DNA of 64,000 nt. Source: Henricia sp. BOLD:AAB3569. Taxonomy: Eukaryota; Echinodermata; Asteroidea; Spinulosida; Echinasteridae. The notes beneath the pieces are model-generated. The model was not told the origin of the DNA and did no database searches. It saw nothing but the letters and a program-made list of their open reading frames with translations. Made by a program: the position numbers and the translations under genes. Below, piece after piece: positions 26,698 through 36,330 of the stretch (within the stretch, counting starts at the first letter, position 1; the number at the start of each line of letters is the position of its first letter). Where the stretch lies: contig JBBELK010000011.1 of NCBI GenBank assembly GCA_037783545.1, positions 744,001 to 808,000 on the forward strand, given 5' to 3'.

Positions 26698-27616
26698 ATT
26701 TCTGGTAGTGATTACAAAAACTGGCCCCAAATGGCTACGTCTAGAAATTACACGCTATGGAAACTGATCAAGCCGTCAACTCAGAGTTTACTATTTGACT
26801 ACAAGACGTAGCCATATAATTCGGAGTTACGGATGCCATACTGTATCGAACTATGACGTCACTATATAGTAATGGTTCTGAACACTGGCTGATCGATTCT
26901 TTCCTTTCATTCAAATGCCTAAATACAAAGACACGTGAATTGCACGAAGGGCACATTGTGGATCAATTAAGAAAACCTTCCCCCGTCATGGCCACCAATG
27001 CAAAGGGTCTATACTATCTGTCTCCAACTGCGTGGACGACGATGCCCTGGAGAGGGCGCTTATTAATATTTGCAGGGTGCACCACTGATCTCTATACAAT
27101 ACTCAGCTTTGCAAGAATTGAAGCAACGCGTCTTATATCCAGTTTAGAGATCAGTGGGCATAACGAATGCAAGTCAAGAGAGGGCGCACTTCAACATTAG
27201 CGGAGATGATTTTTGGTCCACAGGTTAAAGGTGTCATCTCATCCAAAGTTTTCAAAATAAAAATCTCGATATCCAATCCCAGCAAGAATATTTATGCCAA
27301 TAAAACAAATAACGTAGACATCAAAAATCTTTTTACTGAACATAGCTTTAATTTAAAATGCAAGGGCAATATTTATAGATGCTTAACATTTTGGAGGTAG
27401 ACTTTGACACTCAATTAACTAATCCCCAGTGACTTCTCCCAGTGGCTGTTGCCGAAAGTTGATCTATTTCTTCGTTTTGGCCAGTTAAAACCCGTAAACT
27501 TAATTAATTGCATAAAACACAATACCATTGCTTGACTGGTGATGAAGTTGGCTTTAATTTGCCCAATCTCTAACTTATAGTAAAATTGGGTGTATCTTAA
27601 ATGATCTCGGGGAGTG

Positions 27617-28003
27617 TGATAGCCAATCCCAATCAGTGAGGAACAACTGCACTACCGTGATTCGAGACCACCAGTTGGCTTCATAGCTCAATAGACCGTA
27701 TCGAATAGCTGCCATTTCGTGGGGCAGTTTCTTTGTTCCTTAAGGACATGCATAATTGCACATATTGTGCTTCCATTGTTGAACGGTTTAAGTAACAAAA
27801 GGTGCCCCACGAAATGGCGACTATTCAATACATTCTATTGGTAGGGCATCTGTACGTTAAGCAGAAGGTCCGCGGTTCGAATCCCTGTGGAGCAAGTTGC
27901 TTTTCACTACATCCAGATTTCCTAAACTCAGACATATGTCCACATTTGTATCAAAATTATTCACCTCATCGGTCCCTGTGTCATAATCCCTGAAAAATAA
28001 TCA
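27617..28003 (+). mobile_element. tRNA-derived SINE (family A) interrupted by a palindromic insert
   Basis: The left part (27617-27693) and right part (27837-28003) match the intact copy at 51465-51715. The tRNA-like head is split inside the A box (ATAGCTCAAT | ATTGGTAGGG), and GGTTCGAATCCC (B box) follows. The insert begins AGACCGTATCGAATAG and ends CTATTCAATACATTCT. Confidence 0.72.
27694..27836. mobile_element. Palindromic MITE inserted in a SINE
   Basis: About 143 bp with inverted arms (GCCATTTCGTGGGGCA and TGCCCCACGAAATGGC). Comparison with the uninterrupted SINE sequence CTCAATTGGTAGGG suggests a 2-bp AT duplication. Confidence 0.7.
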
Positions 28004-28769
28004 CTTATTTATAGATGTACTTATCTTAAAATTAAATCTACCAACTTAGGACTGGTTTTAGTCGATTAGTACAATAAATGACTCATTCTACCTTGCATAT
28101 TATAAAGAAGACATGCAAGCATCACTGTCATTTTAAAAAATAAATTATTAGGGCAACTTTTAAGGCACAAAACAAATACAGCATTGAATCGTTTCTTGTA
28201 ACCTGCTTCAATTTTGCAAAACCAAAAATGACAAAAATAGAGCCGGTGATTTCTTGCTTTGTCAAAAATGATTTCATTTGAAAATCCAGAAAATTGCTTT
28301 TGTTTAAAATGCTGTCTGCATATAGATACTCATGGTAAATGACTTCGCCTCAAAACAACTTTAAACCCAAAATTAGGGCACGGAATTTGTTAAAAAGGAC
28401 CTCTTTTTTCTTGAAACGGTAAATAATTGGCTCTACAAAAAGGACAAAACCCGCCATATAAAAATGAAACATTACTTCACCGACGGAGGGATTTTCTGCA
28501 AGTTTCATAAGATTAGATTTGGAATTATTTTAAAATAATAGAATACATATCTGGAAGGGTTCTGAAAAACAGGACAAAAAAATAGAAGCATAACATGAAA
28601 GACATTTGCATTGCTGCTTTCAATGCTACTAAAACAAACTAAAATTGAAAATACCACAAAATATCCACTAATAATTTAAGACAGACAGTACCTACAGTTA
28701 GAATACAGTTACACAAGTTAAAATTGAGCCAAACATCGCTTTCTGCAAGAACTTTCCACTGACCAATCA

Positions 28770-29312
28770 GACGGCACGATGCATCAAAGGTATCATAATC
28801 AGCCAATAACGTCAGCTCTCTGATTCACAGTTTCCTGTATTCAGAGTTTGATTGGCTGCCTTGTGCCATCAGGCAGCCAATCACATCAGCTCTCTGATTC
28901 ACAGTTTCCTGTATTCAGAGTTTGATTGGCTGCCTTGTGCCATCAGGCAGCCAATCACATCAGCTCTCTGATTCACAGTTTCCTGTATTCAGAGTTTGAT
29001 TGGCTGCCTTCTGCCATCAATCGGCCAATAACATCAGCTCTCTATTTTACAGGTTCCTTTATTCGGAGTCTCATTGGCTGCCTTGTGCCATCAAGTAGCC
29101 AATCACATCAGCTCTCTGATTCACAGTTTCCTGTATTCAGAGTTTCATTAGCTGCCTTGTGCCATCAATCAGCCAATCACATCAGCTCTCTATTTTACAG
29201 GTTCCTTTATTCAGAGTCTCATTGGCTGCCTTGTGCCATCAGGCAGCCAATCACATCAGCTCTCTGATTCACAGGTTCCCGTATTCAGAGTCTCATTGGC
29301 TGCCCGGTGCCA
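28770..29312. repeat. 74-bp palindromic minisatellite overlapping the SLC35F stop codon
   Basis: Units begin at 28812, 28886, 28960, 29034, 29108, 29182 and 29256, an exact 74-bp period. Each unit holds a hairpin, GATTGGCTGCC...GGCAGCCAATC, so CCAAT boxes occur on both strands. The last unit supplies the final codons and TGA of the SLC35F gene. The open frames running through the array on the plus strand are repeat artefacts. Confidence 0.93.
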
Positions 29313-32300
29313 GCTTTCCCTTTCCTCTTCCTCCGTCTGTTCTCCACCCGTGGACGGCATTTCCAGGTCAGGATCTCCCTGAATTACTGAGTTCGTTCTA
29401 CCCTCGTTTCTGAAGAGACTGTACCCACCGAACAGCTTGCAGCGAGTGAAGAGCGTGTGTTGGGATTCTCGCGCTGGTAGAATACTGTACACTATTAGAC
29501 CAAGCACTATGACCACGAATGATGCTGCGTAGAGCCCTTTAAACTGAAAGCACAAAATAATAAATTGTTGGATTTCCAGAAATTCTTGTCATACTACCAT
29601 CTTCTAACTGTTGAACACAAACAGAGATGTACACGTTGGTGTAATGGTATATTTATTCCTTGCCTTCCATCTCTGTAGACCCGGTTTAAATTCCTGTCCA
29701 GGCTGTCATAATTTCTCTATCTTTATTCTTTAATTTAACAACTGCTTAGGGGTATTCAATAGACAAAATGAATTTCACTGAACGTCTAAACCTTGGCAAC
29801 CTTTATTTTTATTGTTCCCATGGAGGGCAGTTTTTATAACTGATGGTTAACCTTAAAATGTAGACTGGTTCCCGTCCACATATTCCACACAGGAGAATAT
29901 AAGGACAGGTAAAGGGCGCTTCATCTTGATCTGTAATTGGTCGTCTTTGCGCGTGCGCATTGTGTTTTTTATATTAAAAAATTGGCCAAGCCCTTTGCTT
30001 TAGGCAATGTACTTTATTTACATAATTGGATATGTTCGACACGCACGGCCAAGTTACAAATGTCAATGCAAAATCTGCGCACTTATTAAAAAATATATAA
30101 TAATAATAACCACGTGACGGGCAGAATTCTGCCCGTCATGGCTGCCCTTTACCGATCCCTATATTTTCGCAATAAGCGAACCAATCTATATAGGGATCGG
30201 GAACCAATCTACCTTAAAATGCTGCCATATTTCATATAATTTTGGCAATTTACAAAGGACAGCTGAGCTTAGCTATAGCTTGTTTTTTTAAAAGTACCGG
30301 TACATGACCAAGGGCCGATTTCACAAAGTACTAAAACGCGTTTTAGGAAGGGTCACTCTTCTTATCTTAGGACATGGTTATGGGAATTAGGACACATTGA
30401 ACTCGTCTTAACTTTTATGAAATTGATCCTAGGTCTCAGTGGTTAGTTGACAATTTGTACTAAATGGCGAGACCCGTTACTTGATTTAAATACATGACCA
30501 GGGGCCGATTTCACAAAGCACTAAGACGCGTCTTAGGAAGGGTCACTCTTCTTATCTTGGCACGTTGGTATGGGAATTAGGACACATTTAACTCGTCTTA
30601 ACTTTTATGAAATTGATCCTAGGTCTCAGTGGTTAGTTGACAATTTGTACTAACTGGCGAGACCCGTTACTTGATTTAAATACATGACCAGGGGCCGATT
30701 TAACAAAGCACTAGGATGTGTCTTAGGAAGGGGACTCTTCTTATCTTGGGATGTTGGTACATGTATGGGAATTAGGATGCATTGAACTTGTTATAACTTT
30801 TGTGAAATTGACCCCCAGTACTGGAAATAGACCTGTTCGGGGTTTTTCGCACACAATGAAATTAGCATACTCATGTATATTCTGGTACAGCGGACCTTTG
30901 ACATGTATAGTTTGGTTTCCGAGTAGATGACATTCCGCAATAAGCGATAGGATTAGGAACCGGTCCATAGTATGTCAAAGGTCCGCTGTACCAAAAATAA
31001 ATGAGTATGCTAATTCCATTGTGTGCAAAAAACCCCGAACAGGTCTATTGAGATTCACTATTACACCTTCCAAGGCAGAAACACCCCTCCCCCCTCCCCT
31101 CCCCGCCCCCACCCCTGAGATACTCACTGCATAATGAAAGACAAAGATGCCCATAATGAGTGAGTAGAAGTCGGCCGTCAGGATGGCAAGGTTAACAACG
31201 AGGGCGCTGCTCCATTGAATGACGAGGGGGTATAGCGAGTAGAGACTGAATAGACATGCAGCAAATGCTAGAAACAAGAGGATGACCTCGTAGGACCATG
31301 TGATGGAGGCTAGTTCTTGTCTCTCGAGAATGACCCTAAAGAATGAAAAAAAACACTAAAATTAGTGGCCTCACATTCTGACCCTAGTAGTCTTGTTCAA
31401 AGGCAAAGGCAAAATAAAGTATTTTCTGAGAAAATCTTAAATTTTTCCCACTCCTGAATTTGAGTTTTTCTATCACGTCTGCACTTACTGATGCCTAATA
31501 AGTCATTTAAAACAATTTCATGATCAACTTCTTAGTTTCTCAAACTTTGATGACGACATCAGGTGTCATATGGGGTGTTATGGCCGAGCGGTCTAGTGTG
31601 TCGAACACAAGTTCCTGTGCCAGTACTAGAATGTGGGTTCGATTCTGGGCCGTGACACTTGTGCTCTTGAGCAAGGCACTTAATCACACTTGTTCCGTCC
31701 TTCGGAAGGGATGTAAAGCCGTTGGTCCAGTGTGTTAGGTAACGCACTTTAAAGATCCCAGAGCATTCTTTGGTTAAGAGCAAGGGGAGGGAATCCCCGG
31801 TGTCTCTGGCCGTTTGTAATTCAACTTAGAAGTTGATAGTTTATATTCGAATATCTATGTTAATTGATCCCATTCCTGTAATTGGCGGTCCTTCCGCCGT
31901 TGGATGTGGTGAATAAATAAATAAATTAAATAAATAAATAAATATTACATGCATTTGAATTTAAATATTTTGATGGCCTATATCTGAAGAACCCAACGGC
32001 GAATAAAAATAAAACTTCATATGCTTTTTCCATGAAGTTTGTGGCATATTACAATGACGTCTTTAGGTGCTATATTAATGATTGAAAATTTAAGCTGGTA
32101 GAGCACGTGCCCAAAATGTCTGAGGTCTTGGGTTAAAATCCTGATGAGGCCATATAGAGACTACATTTTGATATGGTTAGATAATTCAAGTTAGATATAC
32201 TCACAGTTGGATGCCGCTGATGAATGTGCCAAACAGACCCACCATTCCAAGAAACTCGGCTTTGGAGAATTGCCTTACCACATACTCCTCAGCGATATTG

Positions 32301-35038
32301 GAAATCCCATACATACTGGCGCCAATAAGGCATAAAATGTCTCCAAGAGCTCGCTTCGGCTTATCTGCAAAGACGGCCAAGTCAGTGAAATGTTAGCAAT
32401 AGATTCCTGGGATAGATCTAAACAAAGTTAAGACGAGTTCAATGTGTCCTAATTCCCATACCAATGTCCCAAGATAAGAAGAGTGACCTTTCCTAAGATG
32501 CCTCTTAGCGCTTTGTGAAATCGGCCCCTGGTCATGTATTTAAATTAAGTAACAGGTCTCGCCCAGTTAGTACAAAATATCAACTAACCCCCGAGACCTG
32601 GGATAAATTTTATGACGAGTTCAATGCGTCTTAATTCCCATACCAACGTCCCAAGATAAGAAGAGTGACCCTCCCTGGTTATGGTGACAAAAAACTCGGC
32701 CAAGTATATGCGACATCATTAAAAAGAGTATCTTATATAAAACACATTATTAGTACCCTGGTCATTGGGCACAACTCCCTGAGGAGTATACAGCACTGGC
32801 AGTCTGACAAGCACTCAGGGGCTACAACCCTTGCAGGTACCTATTTATTCATAGAGGCAACTTATGGCAAAGTGCCTTGCCCAGGGACACACACATCATT
32901 GACCTACCATCCGTGCTGCTTTGGCCAGCGATGCTGTCTGCCCACACCATTAATGGTACCCCTATGAGGCAAACGATAACACCCACAATGTGGTTGATGC
33001 GGTATGACGACCGTAGAATGAGGAAAGATAGCACTAGGACCACTGGAATGGTGATGCAGTCCAGAAGCTGGAAAGGAAAGGAAAAAAGACCCCAAAAATG
33101 TAACAATCTAAGGGTAAAGGTGACATGCAGATATTATACAGGGGGTCTAAAATGTCTGGGAAAAAAAGCAAAATCTCTTTGACAAAAGGTAAAAAAGTAA
33201 AAAATAATCTTTGGTCCAGTAAAGTGTTTGAGTCACGAAACTTGTGGAAAACTTGAATTTAGCAGTGAAAAAAAAATCTCTATTTTTCTTGGAAAATACA
33301 CGACAATTTTCTCTTAGTAAAGGGGAAATGAGGAAATGAGGAAATAGAAAATTTGTGTTAGAACTTTTCAAGGGCAACACGACAAAAGCATAGGGCACTG
33401 ATGGCACTTAAGTTTGCCGGGTTGACGTGGGTTATTTCAAGGCCTGGAATTTATTCTTTCGTCTTGAAGTTGTGACAGAAGTTTTTCCTTGGATTTCTTT
33501 GGTCAACGTTAAAGTAGCATCCTGTTTCATTATGTTTAGTACCTGTACACTGGTCAGTGTGGTATACTGATAGGCTTTAACAACCAGAAAGTTAGCCTCG
33601 ACATCGACTAAGGCAACTAGGGCGTACTTCCACCATCGAGACAAAAAGATGTTATAGAAGTTCTCTTGATTGCCCCTGCGACAACACAGAATAATGCAGT
33701 AGACCAGCGCTAGCAATAGGTAGTTGAGAAATGACTGTGTGGTGGGTGCGTTGACTTGGTAACGATCGTGTAAGAGTTGGCTGGTGACAGCTGTTCCGCA
33801 TATCATGAGAGATATCAACTGTCCTCCAAGGAATATCTTTAAACAGTTGCTGTTGGAATAAAGATGAATAGACAAGGGTGGACAGATTATGATACAATTG
33901 GATCACCCCCCTGTCGTGCTGCCCCACCCCTTTGGTGGGGATTTGGTCACAATTTTCATTGCACCTGGGAGCAAACGTGTTTATTTTGCTCTTTTGGGTG
34001 GGGATTTTGTCACCTAGGGGTGGGGAATGTCACTCAAAAATTGATAATCCCAAGGTGGGGCAGCCTGGGGGCGGGGGGTGGGGCAGCCTGGGGGCGGGGG
34101 GTGGGGCAGCCTGGGGGTGGGGCAGCCTGGGGGTGGGTCAGCCTGGGGGCAGGGGGCGGGGAAAGCCTACATAATTTCTCTCAATTTCCTACCGGTGTAA
34201 AGTTGGTTACTTATTCGACGTTCAATATTCAATAAGGAGCTGTTACTTAATTATTCAACATTCAATAAGGAGCTGTTACCTTTTCGACATACAAATGCAC
34301 AGACATTTTTTTTTTAAAGGGTCAAAACCCCACCTAGGGGATGAGGCAGCGGAGCAATGGGGGGGGGGGGGGACCAATTGATAGGTGCATAAGTAACAGC
34401 TCCTTAGTGAATGTCAAATAAGTAACAGCTCCTTATTGATTATTGAATGTCGAATGTTGAATAAGTAACCAACTTCACACCGGTCAAATACCTATCATTT
34501 TTAATTTAACTTTCCTAAAAACCACACCAGTGTATTTTTGTTACACGCGTCATTAACAAATGTTGAAATTTAAGTCATTATTACAGCTTGTTTACTGCAA
34601 CTTCCTACATAGCTGTGTACAAAGCGGTTAAAGGCATAGGCTCGTCAGCATTGCGCGCGTGCCAAATTCGTGCCACGAAATACGCAGCTCCATATAGATA
34701 TAGCAATCCACGTGTTGTGCGCCCAAACACTGCAACATGTGCAACTGAACTGAACGGGCATAAACATGTTCGTAGATAAAGATCAAAATATCTCCGCGTA
34801 GATAAACCAAAGTTACTCAAACCCCGTAAAATATTAAGACCACATGTTCTTAAACATACACAGTAAACAAATTTCTTGCAAAATCTTGTAACTTGTTTTT
34901 AAAACCAGAATTATTTCTCCGTGCAAAGTCCCTCTCATCGTCCATGACTGCGCCGTACATTTCACTTGCATGTGCATGCATGTCGTAATGCACGTGTTTT
35001 TGCCGGGTCATGAAGAATTTAGTTAAACTGGTAGCCAT
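29256..35038 (-). CDS. SLC35F2: SLC35F1/F2-type solute carrier (complete, 6 exons)
   Basis: Exons are 35038-34860, 33849-33543, 33067-32908, 32364-32205, 31335-31128 and 29543-29256, all with consistent phases, giving 433 residues. It is a drug/metabolite-transporter-superfamily membrane protein with about ten expected transmembrane helices. Family signatures are [82 protein letters not shown] and [14 protein letters not shown]. The cytosolic C-terminus is acidic (EQTEEEERE) and ends in repeat-encoded residues. Members are orphan or broad-substrate transporters; human SLC35F2 imports YM155. The first ATG at 35038 was chosen as most upstream; in-frame Met codons further in are alternatives. 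F1 and F2 cannot be separated, so the symbol is provisional. The gene is divergent from RAB39 and probably shares its promoter. Confidence 0.92.
29872..30210. mobile_element. MITE-like element with AGACTGGTTCCC ends, copy 2
   Basis: It begins AGACTGGTTCCCGTCCACAT and ends GATCGGGAACCAATCT. It is the inverted relative of 26386-26697 and lies in the last intron of the SLC35F gene. Confidence 0.7.
30301..30818. repeat. 190-bp tandem repeat, 'GGGCCGATTTCACAAAG' family (locus 1)
   Basis: Three head-to-tail units start at 30311, 30501 and 30691. Each carries GGGCCGATTTCACAAAG, TTCTTATCTTGG, GGGAATTAGGACACAT and TGAAATTGATCCTAGG. Further loci are at 32415, 47884 and 49743. Both unit ends are inverted (GGGCCGATTTCAC / GTGAAATTGACCCC), which suggests a tandemly amplified MITE. 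Confidence 0.85.
30826..31049. mobile_element. Long-armed palindromic element
   Basis: Left arm (AATAGACCTGTTCGGGGTTT...) and right arm (...AACCCCGAACAGGTCTATT) are inverted over about 90 bp around a 40-bp centre containing GGACCTTTGACAT / ATGTCAAAGGTCC. It lies between SLC35F exons 5 and 6, about 80 bp from exon 5. Confidence 0.8.
31571..31955 (+). mobile_element. tRNA-derived SINE (family B) with AATA tail
   Basis: The head GTTATGGCCGAGCGGTCTAG (A-box-like) and GGGTTCGATTCTGG (B-box-like) are followed by GAGCAAGGCACTTAATCACA and a 3' end with repeated AAATAAAT. The same family appears inverted at 63835-64000. It sits in SLC35F intron 4. Confidence 0.78.
32415..32676. repeat. 190-bp repeat family, locus 2 (inverted, about 1.4 units)
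   Basis: It contains two copies of GACGAGTTCAATG about 189 bp apart, plus GTCCCAAGATAAGAAGAGTG. Orientation is opposite to locus 1. It lies in SLC35F intron 3. Confidence 0.8.
32760..32900 (-). mobile_element. SINE fragment (family C) next to an exon
   Basis: It shares AAGTGCCTTGCCCAGGGACA with 11283-11640. Its right edge is within about 10 bp of the donor site of SLC35F exon 3. Confidence 0.55.
34055..34165. repeat. G-rich tandem repeat, GTGGGGCAGCCTGGGGGC unit
   Basis: Five or more imperfect copies of an 18-24 bp unit, in SLC35F intron 1. Its many G4-G7 runs could form a quadruplex on the plus strand. Confidence 0.85.
34191..34484. mobile_element. Foldback element with ACCGGTGT ends
   Basis: ACCGGTGTAAAGTTGGTTAC on the left is mirrored by GTAACCAACTTCACACCGGT. 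Inside each arm the block AATAAGGAGCTGTTAC is repeated twice, and a G12 run is near the centre. It lies in SLC35F intron 1. Confidence 0.78.
34630..34692 (+). repeat. Single arm of the LYRM2-intron hairpin repeat
   Basis: This 63-bp segment matches one arm of the palindrome at 40357-40493, including GCCAAATTCGTGCCACGAAA. The inverted partner is absent here, so the repeat exists in monomer and inverted-dimer forms. Confidence 0.75.
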
Positions 35039-35185
35039 TGGTCGAACACTCGCCAACTGACAGTTTTCAACCAATTAAAAACAATCTTGCATAGGCTTTG
35101 CTACTCAATATTCATATTTGTAAACATGACCTTGCGGAAGTAAATTGACGCCATTTTTAAATCACCACGATCATGGGATCGATTC
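35039..35185. promoter_or_regulatory. Shared divergent promoter region of SLC35F and RAB39
   Basis: Only 147 bp separate the chosen SLC35F ATG (minus strand) from the RAB39 ATG (plus strand). The interval holds CCAAT at 35071-35075 and TACTCAATATTCATATT, but no clear TATA box. That it is a bidirectional promoter is inferred from this geometry; the transcription starts are not visible. Confidence 0.55.
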
Positions 35186-36330
35186 ATGAGTGTGGCAGAT
35201 TTTATCTGGAAAATTATTAACAAAGGCCCCGATTTTGATGGAAAATTCAGATTTGCGAACAATGAGCAGCCAATAATGTCTGCAGCTACCGAAGAGTTGG
35301 TGGGCCTGCCGCCTGAAGTAATCTGGGAGTACCAATTTCGGCTAATTCTCGTCGGGGATTCCACCGTGGGGAAATCCTCGTTGCTGAGGCGGTTCTGTGA
35401 CGGTAAATTCGTGGAGGTTTCGGACCCGACGGTCGGGGTGGATTTCTTTGCGAGGCTCATCGAGGTGGCCCCGGGACGGCGGGTGAAGTTGCAGTTGTGG
35501 GATACGGCTGGACAGGAGAGATTTAGGTAAAACATTTAATTTAAAATAAATGAGTTATTTTCGTTACTTTTGTCATGTTTTAAATTTATTTTTTGTAGGC
35601 CTACTTTTATTATTCTTCTTTACTGCTAACTTACTTGAGCATGTTGCAAACACAAATTTTAAACTCTTTTATTTATTGGTTTATTATTAGTGTTTATTTA
35701 TTTTGTTTAATTACATGTACAACACTATGTAATTACATACTAACAACCCTTACCTGGCCAATACTATATTCGGTAATCCCGTGGAAATGAATTGAATAAA
35801 TTGTGAAGAAGATGATGTACTTAATAACCACATTATTATGAAACTTCAAAGTTGGTTATCTTTTTTTAATAATCTTGACTTGTCCCTTCTCTTTCAGGTC
35901 AATAACGACTTCCTATTATCGAAACTCTGTTGGCGTGCTATTAGTGTACGATATCTCCAATCGTCGCAGTTTTGAAAACCTACAAGAGTGGTTAATTGAA
36001 GCCAAGGAAAACGTGACAAATCCTTGCAATGCCACATACATGGTTATTGGGCACAAATCCGACTTGGACGATAAACGTGAGGTGTACAAGGAGGAGGGCG
36101 AGAAATTTGCGAGGGCGTACAATATGAGGTTTATTGAGACGTCAGCAAAAGCATGTATCAATGTTGAAGCAGCATTCTCGGTTATGGCGAAGGATATTTA
36201 TGTGAAACTGAGAAATGGTGAACTGACGATAAAAGAAGGGTGGGACGGGATCAAGGGAGGGTTCTCTGCGCCGAGGGAAACGCTACGATTAGACGATCCA
36301 CGACCGGAAAAGAAGATATGCTGCGCATGA
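35186..36330 (+). CDS. RAB39: RAB39 small GTPase (complete, 2 exons)
   Basis: Exon 1 35186-35526 and exon 2 35898-36330 join within an Arg codon (AG|G), giving 257 residues. All Ras-fold motifs are present: P-loop GDSTVGKS at 57-64, switch I Thr82, DTAGQ at 106-110, GHKSD at 165-169 (Rab39-type His in place of the usual Asn) and ETSAK at 194-198. Best-remembered relatives are vertebrate RAB39A/B (YYRNSVG, NRRSF, GWDGIKGGF). These act on late endosomal, phagosomal and autophagic membrane traffic. Vertebrate proteins start close to the IWxYQFRL string; here 46 residues precede it, and Met31 is an alternative start. The C-terminus is CCA, not the CxC of vertebrate RAB39, so prenylation may differ. 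Confidence 0.95.

Larger units (their letters stand above)
25794..29255. other. Intergenic region between qki 5' end and SLC35F 3' end
   Basis: It contains the presumed qki promoter (25794-26000), a MITE-like element (26386-26697), a SINE interrupted by another element (27617-28003) and the 74-bp tandem array. I see nothing recognisable in 28003-28770. Confidence 0.6.

Noticed and set aside
28812..29310. CRISPR array
   Set aside because: Repeats are directly contiguous with no unique spacers, and the genome is eukaryotic.
28926..29413. Plus-strand frames with repeated [13 protein letters not shown] peptides
   Set aside because: They are translations of the 74-bp array; the opposite strand carries the real SLC35F last exon.
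33864..34235. Gly/Trp-rich plus-strand frame
   Set aside because: It is a translation of the GTGGGGCAGCC tandem repeat.
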